Source: NIOZ-UU13 sp049287505 (GTDB lineage: Bacteria > Planctomycetota > Phycisphaerae > Sedimentisphaerales > Anaerobacaceae). From it: a stretch of 17,317 bases of DNA. Positions 1-7,056 of the stretch are shown piece by piece. Numbering within the stretch: position 1 is the first letter of the stretch; every line of letters starts with the position of its first letter. Below the pieces are notes generated by a model that saw nothing but the letters and a program-made list of their open reading frames with translations, searched no databases and was not told the DNA's origin. The DNA lies in assembly GCA_049287505.1 (NCBI GenBank), contig JBAQFY010000005.1, positions 1 through 17,317 of the forward strand. Direction: 5' to 3'. Position numbers and translations under genes: made by a program.

Positions 1-260
1 GCGGTTCTGCCGTCTTCGGTCAGCCAGGGCACAACAGCGTAAGTCGCTATATCCGGCTTCAAGAACAGGTCGCTTTCCTGTATTCGGGCAAAGCCTTCGA
101 CGGAAGAGCCGTCAAACCAAACGCCGTCGCGAGACGCTCCCTCTAACTCTGCAACCGGTATGATGACTTCCTTTATAACACCTAATAAATCGGTAAATTG
201 CAGGGTGATGAATTTTATATCGTCCTTTTCGACCTGCTCCAGAACCTTCTTGACTTCCAT
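1..260 (-). CDS. glnA: Glutamine synthetase type I, N-terminal part (3' end outside window)
   Basis: Only the first 86 codons are present; the gene runs off the left edge. The product condenses ammonia with glutamate using ATP in the cytoplasm and is the main entry of nitrogen into metabolism. The visible part is the N-terminal beta-grasp domain of class I GlnA: KFITLQFTDLLGVIKEV near residues 16-32, DGVWFDGSSVEGFARIQESD near 45-64, and FLKPDIATYAVVPWL just after. These are the standard family signatures. The ATG at 260 is preceded by AGGAG (266-270), which supports this start. The catalytic C-terminal barrel and any adenylylation-site tyrosine cannot be checked. Identification is from the motifs and is firm despite truncation. 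Confidence 0.95.
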   Translation of the reverse strand, partial: MEVKKVLEQVEKDDIKFITLQFTDLLGVIKEVIIPVAELEGASRDGVWFDGSSVEGFARIQESDLFLKPDIATYAVVPWLTEDGRT

Positions 261-283
261 TTGAGCTCCTTTTTCCTATTGCT

Positions 284-311
284 ATATTACACCTCAATTG
301 ATGAGTGTCAT
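284..311 (-). promoter_or_regulatory. Candidate glnA promoter whose -35 lies in a repeat arm
   Basis: On the minus strand, ATGACA (306-311) and TAATAT (284-289) are separated by 16 bp. This would start transcription near 277 and leave a short leader carrying the AGGAG site. The -35 hexamer is the outer end of the adjoining palindromic repeat. The hexamers match sigma70 5/6 and 4/6. No obvious sigma54 (-24/-12) promoter was seen. This is a prediction from spacing and sequence only. Confidence 0.4.
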
Positions 312-386
312 TGCGAGCGAAGCGAAGCAATCTAAAGCGTAACGGCTGAGATTGCCACGGCCTGCAAAGCAGGCCTCGTAATGACA
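306..386. repeat. REP/MITE-like palindromic intergenic repeat
   Basis: The terminal arms TGTCATTGCGAG (306-317) and CTCGTAATGACA (375-386) are inverted with one mismatch. Inside is a perfect 7-bp hairpin, GGCCTGC/GCAGGCC (359-375, loop AAA), and the core GAGCGAAGCGAAGCAATCT. The type is familiar from dispersed small palindromes in many environmental bacterial genomes. It carries no coding capacity. Related cores occur near 2085 and 2153. Confidence 0.75.
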
Positions 387-533
387 ATACCTCAAATCGC
401 GCGTAACAGACCACTATGTCAGATTGCGCGTATCGTATCTTGTATCGGATTATTCTGGCCTTTGCGCCGAAAACTGCAAGATAAATTTCAAAAATTCAGG
501 CTTTGTCGCCCACCACCTCCTGAGATGTTCGCT

Positions 534-551
534 AATAGACGGCCATCTATT
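534..551 (-). terminator. Weak hairpin overlapping the sulfatase stop codon
   Basis: AATAGA (534-539) and TCTATT (546-551) form a perfect 6-bp stem around CGGCCA. It overlaps the TAG stop of the sulfatase. No T-run follows in the direction of transcription, so an intrinsic terminator is doubtful. The rest of the 261-546 gap holds the palindromic repeat and no gene I can support. Confidence 0.2.
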
Positions 552-2019
552 GTTTTTTTGATTTTTGGGCTTTTCGAGGGTCATAGTTTAAGTTCGGTGT
601 CAGCATTTGAGCTTTTACCTCGTTTCGCCAGTTTGATAACATCTCTTTTAACTCTCTGGTCTTTTCCAGCATCTTTTTGGCTAAATTATCCTGCTCGCCG
701 ATGTCCTGTTTGAGATTGTAAAGCTCGAATTCGTTACCGGCTCCGCAGATAGTTTCGTCAAACCATTCGAGCAGCTTATAATCGCCCTTACGAACGGCTC
801 CGCAGGGGCCGATACTGCTGGAATGATAATGCGGATAGTGCCAGTAAATGGCCCGGCGGTTGAGGGTGCCGGTTAGCATTAGAAGCGGCAGCAGACTGAC
901 CCCGTCGATTGTTTTTTTGACTTTGTTCTCTAAGCCGAGGATTTCGAGGAAGGTCGGGAAAAAGTCCACACTGATTACAGGTTCGCTGCAGATGCTGCCC
1001 GGCTGGACGACTCCAGGCCAGCGAACGATTAAGGGTTCCCTTATGCCGCCTTCATAAAGATTCGCTTTGCCACTTCGCAAAGGAGTTTGTTTGGCCGAGC
1101 TTTCTAATCCGCCGTTGTCGGAAAAAAAGATAACAATGGTTTTATCGGCAATTTTTAATTCATCCAGTTTTTTAAGAAGCCTGCCGACACTGTTGTCCAA
1201 TTCCTCAATCATCGCTGCGACTATTGGATTATTCTGCGGTAAATCGGAGCCGGGCTTGTTTTTATATTTTTCAATCAGCTTTTTCTTTCCCAAAATCGGG
1301 GCATGTATTGTGTTATGGGGAACATACAGGAAAAAGTGTTTGTCTTTATTCTTTTCCAAAAATTCCAGCGATTCTTCGGTGATTATTTCTACATTGTGGG
1401 CATCGCTTTCGGGGTTGTGATTGGAGGCCGGTTTATAAGTAACAAATGATTCGTCGAATCCCTGCTTGTCGGGATTATACGGCAGGGACTCCGGCGGTTT
1501 TTTAGCGATGCTAAGATGCCACTTTCCGAAACTGGCGGTGGCGTAGCCCGCTGTCTTGAGAACCTCTGCGATGGTTATTTCTTCCAATGGCAAATATTTT
1601 TGCCATTCCGGCTGTTTGTATTTCTCATAAGGGAAGGAGCCCCCTGCAATAAAATCGGTCAGGTGCAGACGGGCCGGATATTTTCCGGTCATAATGCTGG
1701 CCCGGGTCGGCGAGCACACCGGACACGCAGCATAAGCATCGGTAAATCTCATACCTTCTGTCGCTAACCGGTCGATATTTGGAGTCTCATAGAATTTACT
1801 GCCATAGCAGCCTAATTGAGACCAGCCCAAATCATCGGCGAGGATAAAAAGAAAATTGGGCTTTGGTTTGTTATATTTACTTTCCTTCGAAAGCTCTGAA
1901 CCGAAATCTGATGTCCAGGCCTGACATCCGGGCAGTGCGAATGCCACCGCTCCGAAACCTATTGATTTAATAAATTCCCTGCGATTCACCCCGTTAGAAA
2001 TTTTTTCTTTTTGTCTCAT
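547..2019 (-). CDS. Tat-exported lipoprotein arylsulfatase (Cys-type, S1 family)
   Basis: 490-aa formylglycine-dependent sulfatase that hydrolyses sulfate esters, probably on polysaccharides, outside the cytoplasm. The start at 2019 (MRQKEK) has a strong GGAGG site (2027-2031) six to seven bases upstream; an in-frame ATG at 2055 lies further out and lacks one. Residues 12-18 (NRREFIK) form a twin-arginine motif. A hydrophobic stretch follows and ends in LPGC (Cys32), a lipobox, so the mature enzyme is probably membrane anchored. Active-site features: metal-binding DD at 62-63; CSPTR at 102-106, whose Cys102 would be converted to formylglycine; KWH 166-168; H239; DNGG 301-304; K318. Length and order are normal for family S1. 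No sulfatase-maturing enzyme is next to it. The substrate cannot be deduced from sequence alone. Confidence 0.93.
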   Translation of the reverse strand: MRQKEKISNGVNRREFIKSIGFGAVAFALPGCQAWTSDFGSELSKESKYNKPKPNFLFILADDLGWSQLGCYGSKFYETPNIDRLATEGMRFTDAYAACPVCSPTRASIMTGKYPARLHLTDFIAGGSFPYEKYKQPEWQKYLPLEEITIAEVLKTAGYATASFGKWHLSIAKKPPESLPYNPDKQGFDESFVTYKPASNHNPESDAHNVEIITEESLEFLEKNKDKHFFLYVPHNTIHAPILGKKKLIEKYKNKPGSDLPQNNPIVAAMIEELDNSVGRLLKKLDELKIADKTIVIFFSDNGGLESSAKQTPLRSGKANLYEGGIREPLIVRWPGVVQPGSICSEPVISVDFFPTFLEILGLENKVKKTIDGVSLLPLLMLTGTLNRRAIYWHYPHYHSSSIGPCGAVRKGDYKLLEWFDETICGAGNEFELYNLKQDIGEQDNLAKKMLEKTRELKEMLSNWRNEVKAQMLTPNLNYDPRKAQKSKKQ

Positions 2020-2051
2020 ATTCTTACCTCCATTGGAATTTCTAACGGGGT
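1988..2051. repeat. Palindrome enclosing the sulfatase ribosome-binding site and start
   Basis: Perfect 15-bp inverted arms, ACCCCGTTAGAAATT (1988-2002) and AATTTCTAACGGGGT (2037-2051), are separated by 34 bp. The spacer contains the sulfatase GGAGG site and ATG. The right-hand arm lies in the 5' leader and the left-hand arm in codons 6-10. In mRNA the two arms would pair and place the translation start in the loop. The arms resemble dispersed 'NPVRNS...ISNGV' palindromes remembered from other genomes; that resemblance is recall, not a search. Confidence 0.75.
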
Positions 2052-2084
2052 TCATTATCGAATATCCTCAACTACTACTTTAAC

Positions 2085-2132
2085 GTCATTCCGAGCGAAG
2101 CGATGCGCAGCATCGTGGAGTCGAGGAATCTG
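2085..2132. repeat. REP-like repeat, GTCATTCCGAGCGAAG type
   Basis: It begins GTCATTCCGAGCGAAG and ends GTCGAGGAATCTG, with an internal perfect hairpin CGATGC-GCA-GCATCG (2101-2115). It shares the GAGCGAAG core with the element at 306-386. It sits just upstream of the sulfatase leader. Confidence 0.6.
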
Positions 2133-2152
2133 ACAAAGTAATCTTTTTAACA

Positions 2153-2200
2153 GACCCCTCGGCGCAGTTTACCCGGAGCGAAGTCGAATGGGCTCGGGGC
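2153..2200. repeat. REP-like repeat, second copy, diverged
   Basis: GACCCCTCGG at one end and GGCTCGGGGC at the other are roughly inverted around ACCCGGAGCGAAGTCGAATGGG. It carries the same GAGCGAAG core as the two neighbouring elements. Imperfect arms suggest an old or different subfamily copy. Confidence 0.45.
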
Positions 2201-2306
2201 GACATATAAGATTTTGTTAAGTGCCTTTGGTTTTCCTTATAGGATAAACAATTTGCCGGCTGTAGTTAAGAACATTTTAAGGCTATACCTTCGTAAAGAA
2301 ATTTGC

Positions 2307-2396
2307 TTATACAACTCCTATTTTCTCGAATGTGAACTTATGTGTGTCGGCGTTGATTTTTATCTTGTCGCCAGCGGTGAGTTTGCCAGCTGGTAA
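2307..2396 (-). pseudogene. Remnant of a clpB 3' end
   Basis: Read leftward, this stretch translates to LPAGKLTAGDKIKINADT followed by HKFTFEKIGVV and a stop. Aligned by eye to the last 26 residues of the intact ClpB (3647-6223), 19 of 26 positions are identical. Nucleotide similarity is also plain, but synonymous and non-synonymous differences show divergence. Homology stops abruptly at 2396, where a 13-bp tandem repeat and a palindrome begin, so no start or upstream ClpB sequence remains. It is best read as the tail of a second, mostly deleted clpB-like gene or an old partial duplication. It has a short extra GVV tail and should not be functional. Confidence 0.75.
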
Positions 2397-2432
2397 AAAA
2401 TAGAGGTAAAAAATAGGGACGGCCACTATTTT
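2392..2432. repeat. 13-bp tandem repeat plus small palindrome
   Basis: GGTAAAAAATAGA (2392-2404) is repeated as GGTAAAAAATAGG (2405-2417). It runs into an inverted pair AAAATAG (2410-2416)/CTATTTT (2426-2432) around GGACGGCCA. The 'AATAGGGAC' palindrome resembles repeats often found near REP-associated transposases in environmental genomes (recall, not a search). The stop codon of the aspartic protease lies in the right arm. The junction marks the breakpoint of the clpB remnant. Confidence 0.5.
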
Positions 2433-2788
2433 AGAAAATATAACAACAACGGCTTTTCTTCAAGTGTTCCGGTTGTTGGGTCCACTTTAAAGCCGAACGA
2501 TTCTAAAACCACCACCCCAAGTAAGACCTTATCTATCACATCTGAAATCCAGACCGCAAAAGCATCTTCCTTGCCTTTTAACTTTATCCATGCTCTACCT
2601 CTTGAGAGCTTAATCAGTCCTGCTCCTGTGGAAACCTGCTCTTGTGTAGTTGGTTTGATTCCAAGCTCATCTGCAATCTTTTGGGGCAGAGTGGTTAAGC
2701 TTGCTCCAGTATCCACTAAAGCTTTGACTTTCTTAGAGTGTTTTCTTTCTAAATCTTTAATCTCGATATCAACCCGCGAATGTCCCAT
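2426..2788 (-). CDS. Small clan-AA (retropepsin-like) aspartic protease family protein
   Basis: 120-aa protein with the single-domain retropepsin-like layout. ALVDTGASLTTLP (residues 23-35) carries the catalytic D26-T27-G28 triad. LLGVVVLESFGFKVD (89-103) is the second hallmark, with the hydrophobic-hydrophobic-Gly motif and the 'LE..G..VD' end. Active enzymes of this clan act as homodimers, one Asp per chain. No signal peptide is seen, so it is probably cytoplasmic. The ATG at 2788 (MGHSRVDIEI) is preferred because family members usually begin just before this strand and GGTAAG lies 9 bases upstream; a TTG at 2824 is the alternative. Its target is unknown. It lies between repeat debris and the LysE gene and is probably an independent unit. 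The last codons (LLLYFLK) overlap a palindrome and may be an altered C-terminus. Confidence 0.8.
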   Translation of the reverse strand: MGHSRVDIEIKDLERKHSKKVKALVDTGASLTTLPQKIADELGIKPTTQEQVSTGAGLIKLSRGRAWIKLKGKEDAFAVWISDVIDKVLLGVVVLESFGFKVDPTTGTLEEKPLLLYFLK

Positions 2789-2854
2789 AAAATAAATCTT
2801 ACCAACAGAACGGAACAAAGTCAATTTTTTTAATCCACATTTTCGTGTGCGATT

Positions 2855-3472
2855 TTATGTTATTAGAGTTAAAAGTACAAATAGGCCGAAAACTATGATT
2901 ACTATGCCGGAGATTTTGTTCAGCCAGGCTGGTCTGCTATAAAGTAGTTTCCTCAGAAATGTGGCGGTAATACCGCTCAATATCAACCACCAAAGTCCGG
3001 CGCCGACAAATATGCCGGCAACCAATAATAGAGCAGCGATGTGATGCTCGATTAGGTTTACTAATCCCAAGCCGGCAAATGTTGCTGCGAAAGCTAAAAA
3101 TGTTATCGGATTTGTGAGTGTAAGAAAGAACACGGACACATAATCTCTAACATAACTGGTACTATCTCCTGGGACTGTTTGCTGTTCCGATTTGAACAGG
3201 AAAACTCTTACACCCATATAACAAAGAAAGATGCCCCCAACGAAACGAAACCACATTTGTTCTTTGACCAGAAAGTTTGAAATAAACGTTAGCCCGAAAG
3301 CGGCAACGAAGCCGTAAATAGCATCCGCAGTAGCCGCTCCCAACCCCGAGACTATGCCGTGAAGCCTGCCCTTATTCAGGGTTCGCTGTATGCATAGCAC
3401 CCCGATTGGTCCTACGGGAGTCGAAATCAGAAAGCCGACAACCAAACCCTTTAAAAAAAGTCCTATATTCAT
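2855..3472 (-). CDS. LysE/RhtB-family amino-acid exporter
   Basis: 205-aa inner-membrane protein, expected to export amino acids or related metabolites by proton antiport. Six hydrophobic segments can be placed at about 5-27, 38-64, 73-93, 112-135, 145-170 and 185-205. The family signature is intact: STPVGPIGVLCIQRTLNKGR (17-36), followed by G..AATADAIYG, and NPITF (121-125) in the fourth segment. Length is typical. The start at 3472 (MNIGLFLKG) fits the family; its ribosome site is weak (AGAGA). The substrate cannot be predicted; 'LysE family translocator' is as far as the sequence goes. The 174-bp gap to clpB shows no gene, and no convincing promoter was found there. Confidence 0.9.
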   Translation of the reverse strand: MNIGLFLKGLVVGFLISTPVGPIGVLCIQRTLNKGRLHGIVSGLGAATADAIYGFVAAFGLTFISNFLVKEQMWFRFVGGIFLCYMGVRVFLFKSEQQTVPGDSTSYVRDYVSVFFLTLTNPITFLAFAATFAGLGLVNLIEHHIAALLLVAGIFVGAGLWWLILSGITATFLRKLLYSRPAWLNKISGIVIIVFGLFVLLTLIT

Positions 3473-3646
3473 AAGTCTCTACGAATATGTATTAAACTTA
3501 ACTTATATTCACTCTATCTTGCCAACTGGCCCAAAATTCTACGACAATTCTTCTGCTTTGGCAAACACTTGACTTGATTTAATGCAAGAGTTTTGATGAA
3601 AGGTGAAATGACCACTTTCGCATTTTTTCAATAGAGTAGATTGAAA

Positions 3647-6223
3647 TTACACTTTTTCAAACATAAATTTGTGGCTGTCAGCGTCGATTTTTATTTTGTC
3701 GCCGTCGGTGAATTTGCCGGCTAAAAGCTCGGCGGCTAACGGATTCTCCAGACGCTGCTGAATCGTTCGCTTCAATGGCCTTGCACCAAAGGCAGGGTCG
3801 TAACCCTCATCCATAATTTGCTTGCGGGCACTGTCGGTAAATTTGAGCTTTATGTTACGGCCGTTCAGGCGCTCAGCTAAGTAGTTCAGTTGAATATCAA
3901 CAATCTGTCGCAGATGCTCCTTGTCGAGCATGTGAAAGACGATAATCTCATCGACCCGATTCAAAAACTCAGGCTTAAAGAGCTGTTTTAGCGCATCTTT
4001 GACGTGGGCCTCGATTTCCCAGTCGGCACCGGATTCCTCGGTGATTCGCTGAATCTGATAGCTGGCGATATTGCTGGTCATAATGATAACGGTGTTCTTG
4101 AAATCAACGGTTCGGCCTTTTCCATCGGTCAATCGGCCATCGTCGAAAACCTGCAGCAGCACATTGAAGATGTCTGGATGGGCCTTTTCAATCTCATCCA
4201 GCAAAATCACCGAGTAGGGCTTACGCCGAATGGCTTCTGTCAATCTTCCGCCTTCTTCGTAGCCGACATAGCCCGGCGGTGAGCCGATAAGCCTGGCTAC
4301 GGAATGCTGCTCCATAAACTCGCTCATATCAATCCTGACCATAGAGTGCGGGTCGTTAAAGAGAAAGTCAGCAAGTGCTTTGGAAAGCTCGGTTTTACCG
4401 ACACCGGTCGGCCCGAGGAATAAAAATGTCCCTATCGGCCGATTCGGGTCTCCTAATCCCGACCGGCTCCTTCGAACCGCATTGCAAAGTGCCGTGACCG
4501 CTTCATCCTGCCCGACTACGCGCCGGCGAATTGACTCTTCCATTCTGAGCAGACGCTCTCGCTCACCGCTCAACAATCGCGCCACCGGTATCCCAGTCCA
4601 TTTTGAGACAACCTCCGCGATGTGCTCTTCGGTTACTTCGTTTCGGATTATAGTTTTATCGGCTTTGGAAAGTAGAGCTTCTCTTTCTTCAAGCTCTTTT
4701 TTCAAATTCGTAATGGTTTCATACTTCAGGCGGGCGGCGGTTTCCAGGTCGCCTTTACGCTGGGCATCTTCAAATCGATTTTTAGCCTCTTCAATTTTTT
4801 CTTTCAGTTGTTTCATCTGGTCAATGTCGCCCCTTTCGCTTTCCCACTGCGCTGTGAGCTTGTTGTCCTGCTGTTGCAGCTCTGCTAACTGCTTTTCGGT
4901 ATTATTTAATCGTTCTTTACTTGCCTTATCACTTTCTCTTTTTAACGCTTCACGTTCAATTTGAAGCTGAACAATTTTTCTGCGAATACTGTCCAGCTCA
5001 GCCGGCAGCGAATCATTTTCAATTCGCAGCTTCGAAGCCGACTCGTCAATCAAATCTATTGCCTTGTCCGGCAGCCAGCGGTCCGTTATGTACCGATTTG
5101 ACAGGGTTGCAGCCGCGACAAGCGCCGAGTCGGTAATCCGAACCCCGTGGTGGGTGTCATACCGGCCTTTTAGCCCTCGAAGAATGGCTATGGTTTCCTC
5201 TACGCTGGGCGGGTCAATAAGAATCGGCTGAAAACGCCTCTCGAGCGCAGCGTCTTTTTCGACATACTTCCGGTATTCGTCAATAGTAGTGGCTCCGATA
5301 CAACGTAACTCGCCCCGCGCAAGCGATGGTTTTAATAAATTACCCGCATCAACCGCGCCTTCAGCTTTGCCTGCGCCTACCACAGTATGTAACTCATCGA
5401 TGAAAAGTATTATTTGTCCTCCGGCGGCGATGACCTCTTTGAGCACGGTCTTGAGCCGGTCCTCGAATTCGCCCCTGAATTTTGTTCCGGCTATCAGTGC
5501 CCCCATATCCAGAGCGATAATCCTTTTATTTTTCAAACCGGTAGGGACATCACCTGCAATTATTCGTTGAGCAAGGCCTTCGACGATTGCGGTTTTGCCG
5601 ACGCCCGGCTCGCCTATAAGTACCGGGTTATTTTTCGTTCGGCGGTTGAGGACCTGCATACATCGCCGAATCTCTTCGTCTCTGCCGATGACCGGGTCGA
5701 GCCTTCCCTTGCGAGCCATCTCCAAAAGGTCAATCCCGTAGCGCTCCAGTGCTTTGTATTTGTCTTCCGGATTTTGGTCGGTTATCTTTTCCGGCCCGCG
5801 AATCTCTTTTAGGGCGCTCTCAACTTGTTCGGCCGTTATGGAGTTGAGCCGTAGAAGTTCTTTTGCATCACTTTGCACCGAAGCCAGTGCGATGAACAGA
5901 TGCTCCACACTCAAATATTCATCGCCCATTTTGTCGGCACGATTTTGAGCATCCAGAACGACCTGATTGAAGGCAGGGTCGGGCAGAAGCTGATTACTGC
6001 TGCCCTGCGGCAGCCGCCCGAGCTCGCTCTCGGTCATCTCTTTAATTCGCGGGACATTGGCACCTATCTTTTTCAAAATCTCAACTGCAATGCCGCTATC
6101 CTCGCCACATACAGCGCTTAATAGATGCAATGGTGACATAACAGTATGCGATTTAGCCATCGCAATCTGCTGAGCAGTTGCCAATGCCTCCTGGGCTTTT
6201 AGTGTGAATTTATCGAATTTCAT
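3647..6223 (-). CDS. clpB: ATP-dependent disaggregase ClpB (Hsp104 family)
   Basis: 858-aa cytoplasmic hexameric AAA+ unfoldase that extracts polypeptides from aggregates together with DnaK. Domains in order: double Clp N-domain (about 1-145). First ATPase: Walker A GEPGVGKT 204-211, Walker B IILFIDE 271-277, pore loop KFRGEFE 248-254, ALERR near 326-330. Coiled-coil middle domain, about 400-530. Second ATPase: GPTGVGKT 604-611, pore loop GYVGYEEGG 651-659, Walker B SVILLDE 671-677. C-terminal small domain with GARPLKR 813-819. The middle domain separates ClpB from ClpA and ClpC, and no IGF/IGL ClpP-binding loop is seen. Length is normal and all catalytic motifs are intact. The first pore-loop aromatic is Phe rather than the common Tyr. 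A duplicate remnant of its 3' end lies at 2307-2396. An AAGG site precedes the ATG. Confidence 0.97.
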   Translation of the reverse strand: MKFDKFTLKAQEALATAQQIAMAKSHTVMSPLHLLSAVCGEDSGIAVEILKKIGANVPRIKEMTESELGRLPQGSSNQLLPDPAFNQVVLDAQNRADKMGDEYLSVEHLFIALASVQSDAKELLRLNSITAEQVESALKEIRGPEKITDQNPEDKYKALERYGIDLLEMARKGRLDPVIGRDEEIRRCMQVLNRRTKNNPVLIGEPGVGKTAIVEGLAQRIIAGDVPTGLKNKRIIALDMGALIAGTKFRGEFEDRLKTVLKEVIAAGGQIILFIDELHTVVGAGKAEGAVDAGNLLKPSLARGELRCIGATTIDEYRKYVEKDAALERRFQPILIDPPSVEETIAILRGLKGRYDTHHGVRITDSALVAAATLSNRYITDRWLPDKAIDLIDESASKLRIENDSLPAELDSIRRKIVQLQIEREALKRESDKASKERLNNTEKQLAELQQQDNKLTAQWESERGDIDQMKQLKEKIEEAKNRFEDAQRKGDLETAARLKYETITNLKKELEEREALLSKADKTIIRNEVTEEHIAEVVSKWTGIPVARLLSGERERLLRMEESIRRRVVGQDEAVTALCNAVRRSRSGLGDPNRPIGTFLFLGPTGVGKTELSKALADFLFNDPHSMVRIDMSEFMEQHSVARLIGSPPGYVGYEEGGRLTEAIRRKPYSVILLDEIEKAHPDIFNVLLQVFDDGRLTDGKGRTVDFKNTVIIMTSNIASYQIQRITEESGADWEIEAHVKDALKQLFKPEFLNRVDEIIVFHMLDKEHLRQIVDIQLNYLAERLNGRNIKLKFTDSARKQIMDEGYDPAFGARPLKRTIQQRLENPLAAELLAGKFTDGDKIKIDADSHKFMFEKV

Positions 6224-6255
6224 TTCTAAACCTTTTTATCGCAAACTGAGTTCCA

Positions 6256-6261
6256 ATTATA
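6256..6261 (-). promoter_or_regulatory. Candidate clpB -10 box
   Basis: TATAAT on the minus strand, 33 bp upstream of the clpB ATG, is a perfect -10 match. The hexamer 17 bp further up is TTTATT, a poor -35. No sigma32-type consensus or CIRCE (TTAGCACTC-N9-GAGTGCTAA) was seen nearby. Confidence 0.35.
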
Positions 6262-6317
6262 TACATACTCTAACCTTAAATAAACTAAGCAAATAGCGTG
6301 CCCGAACAAACCAAAAT

Positions 6318-6346
6318 TGTAATTGCCGTTATAATAAGCAATTACA
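6318..6346. promoter_or_regulatory. Inverted repeat upstream of clpB
   Basis: TGTAATTGC (6318-6326) and GCAATTACA (6338-6346) form a perfect 9-bp dyad with an 11-bp AT-rich spacer, about 95-123 bp upstream of clpB. The geometry is like CIRCE (9-9-9) but the sequence is not. It could be a repressor operator or an incidental hairpin. The remaining 6224-6639 gap has a small hairpin GGCG-CTTT-CGCC near its right end and no gene I can support. Confidence 0.35.
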
Positions 6347-6639
6347 GCATTCTTGTTCTTCTGCGTGTGTGCCAATTTGGCAGGTATAATCGTTTGTGCC
6401 GGCGCACCTGCAGCGCATCTGGATAACACAGCGGATTTCTACAACCTCCCCAGGTCGGTTTTTCGCAAATCTTGGCTATTTCAGATCATAGCAGAGGGCA
6501 AATATCTCATATAGTAGTGAAGCGCCAATATCTGCGATTTGGGATTTCTTATCACGGACACTCTGCAAAGCTGCACGGGAATGATACCAGACGGCGTTTG
6601 GCGAAAGCGCCCCCTCAACTGCGACAGTGCTGCGAGGGA

Positions 6640-7056
6640 TTACTCAATACCAACCCAACCTGTTTTCACATTATAAATGAAGTTGCCTCTTAGGCGAGTA
6701 CTGATGTACACACTATCACCATTGATGGCAAAAACAGCTTGCAGCGTTTTGTTTATTTTGATTTGTGCTGCTCCTGAACGTGCCAGAGCGTCGTGAAGGT
6801 CAGTTCCATATTCCAGAATCTGATTATCGGAAAAGCCCGCTCGTCGCATCACTCGAACAACGTCATCGGAGCTTAGGGTAAGTACCTCTTGATGGCCCAA
6901 TGGTACGACCTCAAAGCCTCTTTGCGCACAACTGACCACACCAAAAGTCAGAAACGCCAGCAACAATGACACAATAATCACGCCACTGCCACTAATTCTT
7001 GTTTCGCGACTAATCGGCTTCACAGCTCTTTTGTCTCCCTTTAATACGTTTTTCAT
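6640..7056 (-). CDS. Small lipoprotein, translationally coupled to secretin; pilotin candidate
   Basis: 138-aa protein with a long basic N-terminus, a hydrophobic segment (about 25-41) and the lipobox VVSC (Cys43). It should be lipidated, and Ala at +2 would favour the outer membrane by the enteric Lol rule. The mature part is about 95 residues: an alpha-helical-looking start (SSDDVVRVMRRAGFSDNQIL) followed by a beta-rich end (AVFAINGDSVYISTRLRG). I do not recognise a named family. The ATG overlaps the secretin stop as ATGA, so translation is probably coupled and the proteins are made together. Lipoproteins that work with secretins (pilotins) target the pore to the outer membrane. That role is inferred from position and lipidation, not from sequence similarity. 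Confidence 0.75.
   Translation of the reverse strand: MKNVLKGDKRAVKPISRETRISGSGVIIVSLLLAFLTFGVVSCAQRGFEVVPLGHQEVLTLSSDDVVRVMRRAGFSDNQILEYGTDLHDALARSGAAQIKINKTLQAVFAINGDSVYISTRLRGNFIYNVKTGWVGIE

Noticed and set aside
112..414. 100-residue leftward frame over the glnA start
   Set aside because: Out of frame with the clear glnA N-terminus and running through a palindromic repeat; no protein features.
2214..2396. 60-residue rightward frame
   Set aside because: It is the opposite strand of the clpB tail remnant; the similarity to ClpB is only in the leftward frame.
4380..4964. 194-residue rightward frame inside clpB
   Set aside because: Antisense shadow of conserved ClpB coding sequence; low-complexity Ser/Leu composition and no ribosome site.
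2307..6223. Composite transposon or genomic-island interpretation of the repeats around clpB/lysE
   Set aside because: No transposase, integrase, target-site duplication or matched terminal repeats seen; the repeats are small dispersed palindromes.
6226..6429. 67-residue leftward frame immediately upstream of clpB
   Set aside because: No ribosome site or family features; overlaps the predicted clpB -10 and the inverted repeat, so it is more likely leader or promoter DNA.
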